From Artocarpus heterophyllus (taxonomy: Eukaryota > Streptophyta > Magnoliopsida > Rosales > Moraceae), in the NCBI GenBank assembly GCA_025403435.1, contig CM046350.1:22383661-22447660 (forward strand): a DNA stretch of 64,000 nt. The letters are read 5' to 3'. Position numbers and translations under genes: made by a program. Every line of letters begins with the position of its first letter. The first letter of the stretch is position 1. Positions 59,428-64,000 of the stretch are shown in pieces. The notes beneath the pieces were generated by a model that was given only the letters and a program-made list of their open reading frames with translations, ran no database searches and was not told where the DNA came from.

Positions 59428-60689
59428 GTACCAATGATAATGCATGGGCACCAATGAGAGTTGTGTTAAATGCTACTCCTGTTCTTGTATCATTTTCCAC
59501 CAAAACAAAAAAAATTTACATTTTCATTAATCATTGTTGACACACAAAATTTAAGGAAGTTCAAACTTAAATGGACCAAACTGTTATTCACCAGTTAAAA
59601 ATACAATTATTCATGGAGTGCTATCGAATGGAGTGTCCATTTATTCACGAAATTTTAAAATTTGCCGACTTCCTTTTATTAAAATATTACGAGTTTATAA
59701 CTTAAAAAATTCGGGGGAACTAAAACGTCACTTTTAAAACACATGAATTTGACAATGACATTCAACACACATTTTTCATTAATTAGTGGGGCTAAAGGAT
59801 GTTGTAGATACAGCAAATTGCAACAAACGCGCCTATAAATATTAGAATTTGTGTGCTTTTTCCAAGTGGTTATCCGACGTAGAAAATTGAACGAAGACCA
59901 GAGTGGTTTGTATTGTTTTTATACCTTCTTTGAGGGATAACACCAAGGAAAAGTGGCTCACATTTATTGACTTGTGTATCTTGGAAGCTGAGAGAAGCAA
60001 AATCTTCTAATGTCTCATCACGCATCAAGTTTTTAACAACTCATTGACTACTTCAAATTGCCATTATAAAATGAAACAAAATTGACCAATTCAAATAAAT
60101 ACATGTAACATTACATCTCGTTATCTTCTATGCAAAGAGTGTAACAGGAAGACAGTGAACTTAGTTGCTAAATAAGTAAGTTGCTAGAAGAAGCATTTGC
60201 AACACGACAGGAAATGCCTAATTTGACCTTAGAAGAATGAGAGAATAGTAGGTTTTTAAAGTTTTTTAAAGTAAATGGCAGGTTAAGAAAAAATTTGTAG
60301 TAAGTACTATGAACTATTCATATTATATAGAAGAGGTAAATAAATTATTTGCACCTTAAATTTATTTATTTATAATAAATAAGAATTATTTATATTATAA
60401 ATAAAGAGGTAAATAAATTATTTACATGATAAATTTGTTATTTACGATAAGTATTTGCAAAACCTATGATTTATTATAACTAGTTTTGAAAAGGTGTTAT
60501 TTACCAATTTAACAGTAACTATCATGCTATCAACTAGAAAAAATTATAATAAATGACTAAATTACTGTTATTAAATTGAAATTTAAAACAATATTTAGAA
60601 TATCTTACAAATTTTTTAATGACATAGTAATTATTTTAATGATATAATTTTGGGACATTTGTAGAATATTTATAAATTGAAATCATATG
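59428..60689. other. AT-rich intergenic DNA
   Basis: No gene. Repeated AGAGGTAAATAAATTATTT-like phrases occur at 60330-60430. Nothing else is recognised. Confidence 0.45.
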
Positions 60690-61330
60690 TTAATGAGAAA
60701 TACACAAGAATGTCTTTCTAAAGGAACACCTTTTCAAAACTGCCTCCTAAAAAGCTCTTTTTAAAACTACCCCTTCAATTAAAAAAGACGATTTATTAAA
60801 AGTCCAAGTGACCCTTCCTTCTTTAATTAAAAAAGGTGATTTATTAAAAGTCCAAATTATCCTCCATTCTCATTATCTCATGTAGTAGATTACTCTTATC
60901 ACTAGCGCGGGATGCTAAAGCGTAACTTGGTAGGTTGCGGAGCTAGAACCTACTAGGTTCTAACATACTTTCTTTGAAATAAAGAAGTACCAACCGCCTC
61001 CGTTCATTAGCGTGAGATGCTAGATTTTAACCTGGTTCTAGCATATTTTTTTTGAAACAAAGAAGGACCAACCACCTTCGATCCCCGACGCGGCATGTTG
61101 GAGCATAACTTGCTATGTTTTGAAGTTGGAACCTATTAGATTCTAATATATTTTCTTTAAAATAAAGAAATGCCAACTGCATCTGGACATTAGCGCGAGA
61201 TGCTAGATATTGGCGCACTCTAGAGCCTGCTACACGCTCCCTTTCCTCTTTATTAGCACGGGGAATCAGCTTTGAAAAAATTAAAAATCCAAAAAGGGAC
61301 CATGAGGCCTCGTTTTTAGAAGAGCTCCAT
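60690..61330 (-). repeat. Dispersed repeat family X, copy C (inverted)
   Basis: Read on the minus strand this has the same order as copies A and B: ~78-105-bp spaced units (marker positions about 60964, 61042 and 61146) with GGTTCTA, GGAACCTA and TTCTTTGTTTCAAA-like phrases, then GGCAGTTTTGAAAAGGTG and GACATTCTTGTGTATTTCTC as the end, matching copy A's GACATTCTTGTAAGTTTCTC. Confidence 0.7.
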
Positions 61331-61714
61331 TTGGGGTATTTACAAGAATTCAACAAATTCTAGGCTTGGGTTGATTTATGCAATAAGTAAAAAAATACTT
61401 ATAGAAAATGTATTGCTATATTATACAACATTTTATACTATAAAAGATACCCTTAAGCTCTATGGTTCATGTCTATTAAACTCTGTAGTTTTTTTTGTTA
61501 AAATGCATGTTGATCTAGAGGGTATAATTATCTAACAAAATTATTTTGTTTAAATAGCATGGCAGTGAATGCAAGATTTTTTTGAGGTGTGGCAAAGTTT
61601 AATCCATTGGGTTTTTTTTGTGGCATCTTTCTTAAATATCTCTCTCTGTTTCTTGGAGAAGGGAAAGCAGCATAGAGGGCCCATTTTTACATAGTGGCTG
61701 AGGAAGGAAGGGAA

Positions 61715-62652
61715 TAGAGATGCAAAAAGGAGCCGGCTCGGCTCGGCTCGGCCTGTTCTCATTAGGCCCACGTGGGTTGTGGGCCATGCCAACCTAGTCC
61801 ATGAATTTTGTGGGCCCGACTGGGCTGGCTTAAATAAGAATTACCTTGACCCAACCCACACCACGGGCCACGTGAGCGAGATTGTGCCGTGCCATAGGTC
61901 TTAAATGGGCTGGCCCATTCGAGCCCATCTATGAGTTAGGATGGGTAGACCCATCTTGACCCATCATAAGTTTAGATAGGCCAGCTCATCTAAGCATGCA
62001 ATTTTCAATTTTTTTATTTTTATTTTTCATTTTGAATTTTTAAACAGGTTAACAAATATAAAAGTTTGAATAATCAATGGAAATATAAAAAGAGATCTTT
62101 TATTTTCGATTACCTTATTAAAAACATTTCCAAGGAAAACCTAATGGACCAAACCTTGGTAAGGAAAAAAGATACAATCAGGATAATTATACATAAGATG
62201 TTTTCAAAATTACTTAAAAAACATTAAAAAAAAAAAGCTTGCCATGATGAGATGTCCAGGCTTTCTGCTAGAGAAGGCTATATTCAGCAATGTTTACTTT
62301 GTGAATAAACATGAAAATATATATATATATATATACACATTTATATATTTAAATAAAATTGGGTCATAATGGGCCTCGGTGAGCTAGCCCATTCTGGGCC
62401 TATATGGGCCTTACATAGGCCTGGATAGGCGGGCCTATTATAGGCCTTAATGTGCGAGCCTGGCCTAGCCCATGATTTTTTATGGGTCATGTCAGGCCAG
62501 TCTATGAGCCAATAAATGTTGGCCCAGCCCAACCCACCAATATTTATGGGCTGAGTTGTGCCTTGAATAGTGCCAAGCTATACCGGCCCTGCCCGTCATT
62601 GGATCAGGGGCCTGGGCCAGCCCATGTGCCCTGCCCTATTGTTGAATCTCTA
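61715..62652. mobile_element. Non-autonomous hAT element with GGCCC/GGGCC array, 938 bp
   Basis: Flanked by a perfect 8-bp duplication GAAGGGAA (61707-61714 and 62653-62660). Ends TAGAGATGCAA (left) and TAGAGATTCAA (right, opposite strand) form a hAT-type terminal inverted repeat with one mismatch. Subterminal parts on both sides (61730-61985 and 62360-62640) are dense in GGCCC, GGGCC, GGCTCGG and CAGCCC motifs. The AT-rich centre encodes no transposase. Confidence 0.92.
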
Positions 62653-62660
62653 GAAGGGAA

Positions 62661-64000
62661 AACCCCCCCCTTTTTTTTTTTTTGGATTTTGAAAGAAAAC
62701 TAAGAGAGAAAAATGAGATGTAAAAGAAAGAAAAAAAACTTGGTTTAGTTTTTATTTTAGTTTTAGGAATAGGTTTTATTTTCAATAAATCATCATGAAA
62801 GAAAGCATTTTGGAGATCAAAGAGTAAAATAGGAGAAGAAGAAGAAGAACTTGGAGATTGTGATAACTCCAAAATGAGTTTTTCATTCTTATTCTCATCT
62901 TTTTATTTTTTGTGATTTGTAAATGACGAACCCTTGATTTTAACTTGTTTAATTTTAGCTATAGAGTAGTTGTTTTTCTAGGGTCTTGATTTTGCCCAAT
63001 TATACAGTGTTAATTTGTTTTAAGTAGTTTTTCATAGTTTATTTGTGTTATCACATTTTTAATGCTTCTAGTTTATTTGGCCAATAAATTAGATTATTTT
63101 GATGTATGAAATTAGGCATTCAAGAAAGATAATTTTATACATCCAAATTGGATATCACAACTTACTTTTTTAGAGTTCAGGGGGCCTAAAATACCTTCGT
63201 CGTCATTAGAAGAACTAGAGCTTAATGAATGTTTAAACTACTTAGTTTTTAATATGGAGATTGGAATCAGGTTTTTGAGCATATTATCCAATTTGACACT
63301 TGGGAGAGATAATTGGGTTAATTATGGATTCTTGACTAATAAATTATGAGACTCATTGATAATAGATTTGTACGGATCAATTGTGGATTTGCTTCTGCCT
63401 TCGCCCATTGTTTTTTCTGTCTAGAGTTTTTCACGTAAATGCGTATGTTCTTGTTCTTTGTTTTCTTATTGCCTATTTTTGTTTATTTTGTAATAGAAAT
63501 TGTGAGTTAGGCCCGAATGGGGTTGGGTTTCTAAAATTATGGTATTTTAGTCATTGAGATGATGATATATGAGAAAGGTCAACGGCTAGAAATCCAAACC
63601 AAAAATAAATGGAGGTATAAAGCATGAAAACGTGCAATATTATGAATGATATCTAATTTCTCAAAATTATAGTCCTAACCTTCGTTACAACTTAAGATAG
63701 GTGGTCCATTGCCTTTGAAGCAAGAATTTGTCATGGCATATGCTTAAAAGTTGGGATATTTTCTCTCGTAGCAACTTTGGATCTCTTTTTATTGTGGTCG
63801 TCTCTGCAGCCCAAGTAAGTCACAAATTTCTTTAAACAAAGCAATTAGACAAGTACTAGTTACTGTTTGGGTCGCAAAATGATCAAACATAGACAACAAT
63901 ATATTTCTATTGATTGGACTTGAACATCAAACAAAATCCTCAAGTTAAGTTCTTTTTAATTTTCAAGTCAGCAAAACACGTACAAATAATTATAGGTGTT
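62661..64000. other. Intergenic DNA to window end, possible LTR start
   Basis: No gene. A C-run followed by a T-run (62664-62683) adjoins the hAT duplication. TGTGATAACTCCAAAATGAG at 62858 looks like the start of a gypsy-type LTR; the 1.1 kb that follows is non-coding and runs off the window, so this cannot be tested here. Confidence 0.35.

Noticed and set aside
1..64000. CRISPR arrays, operons or phage-type systems
   Set aside because: The repeats seen are tandem units, MITEs or microsatellites. There are no evenly spaced repeat-spacer arrays, no prokaryotic ribosome sites, and the genes have spliceosomal introns.
1..64000. tRNA and rRNA genes
   Set aside because: No cloverleaf with A- and B-box sequences was recognised by eye. 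The only tRNA-related string is the retrotransposon primer site at 18215. A tRNA scan would be decisive.

Overview
This is a plant nuclear window, most likely from a dicot. The genes are split by AT-rich GT-AG introns, the intergenic DNA is very AT-rich with poly-A/T and AT/CA microsatellites, and most non-genic sequence is transposon-derived. The protein families (plant ELF1, a group-type remorin, a plant-only DUF protein, a Tekay/Del-type chromovirus) fit an angiosperm. I cannot name the species.

Four host genes can be modelled to the base on the plus strand. (1) 2035-9818: a nine-exon metallo-beta-lactamase-fold hydrolase of 333 aa. (2) 29002-30469: a four-exon transcription elongation factor ELF1 homologue of 88 aa. 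(3) 35060-37225: a three-exon plant-specific protein of 245 aa, probably DUF7392. (4) 55014-58811: a six-exon remorin of 514 aa. They do not form an operon or obvious pathway. The hydrolase and remorin may be ancestral neighbours in dicots (from memory, unchecked).

Mobile DNA fills the rest. An antisense LINE sits in intron 5 of the hydrolase gene (about 4895-7846). It has a near-perfect 17-bp target duplication and ends in poly(A) only about 92 codons into ORF2, so it is cut at its 3' end, not at its 5' end. A complete Ty3/gypsy chromovirus lies at 16243-25076, with two 1965-bp LTRs that differ at one base that I found, PBS, one long uninterrupted gag-pol frame and PPT; it is a very recent insertion. 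Two non-autonomous hAT-like elements carry dense short-motif arrays (47186-47696; 61715-62652, the latter with a perfect 8-bp duplication). A 0.9-kb element with about 250-bp inverted arms lies at 32394-33294 and looks Mutator-like.

Two MITE families recur: seven copies of a ~110-120-bp Tourist-like element across the window, and at least seven copies of a ~155-165-bp element with TGTTTGG ends, mostly clustered at 50.5-54.5 kb. A dispersed family with an internal ~100-bp tandem repeat rich in GGTTCC/GGAACC palindromes occurs three times (about 15.0, 31.9 and 61.0 kb). I could not assign it to a known family, and it is the best candidate here for something undescribed. I see no tRNA, rRNA, CRISPR or prokaryotic-type system.
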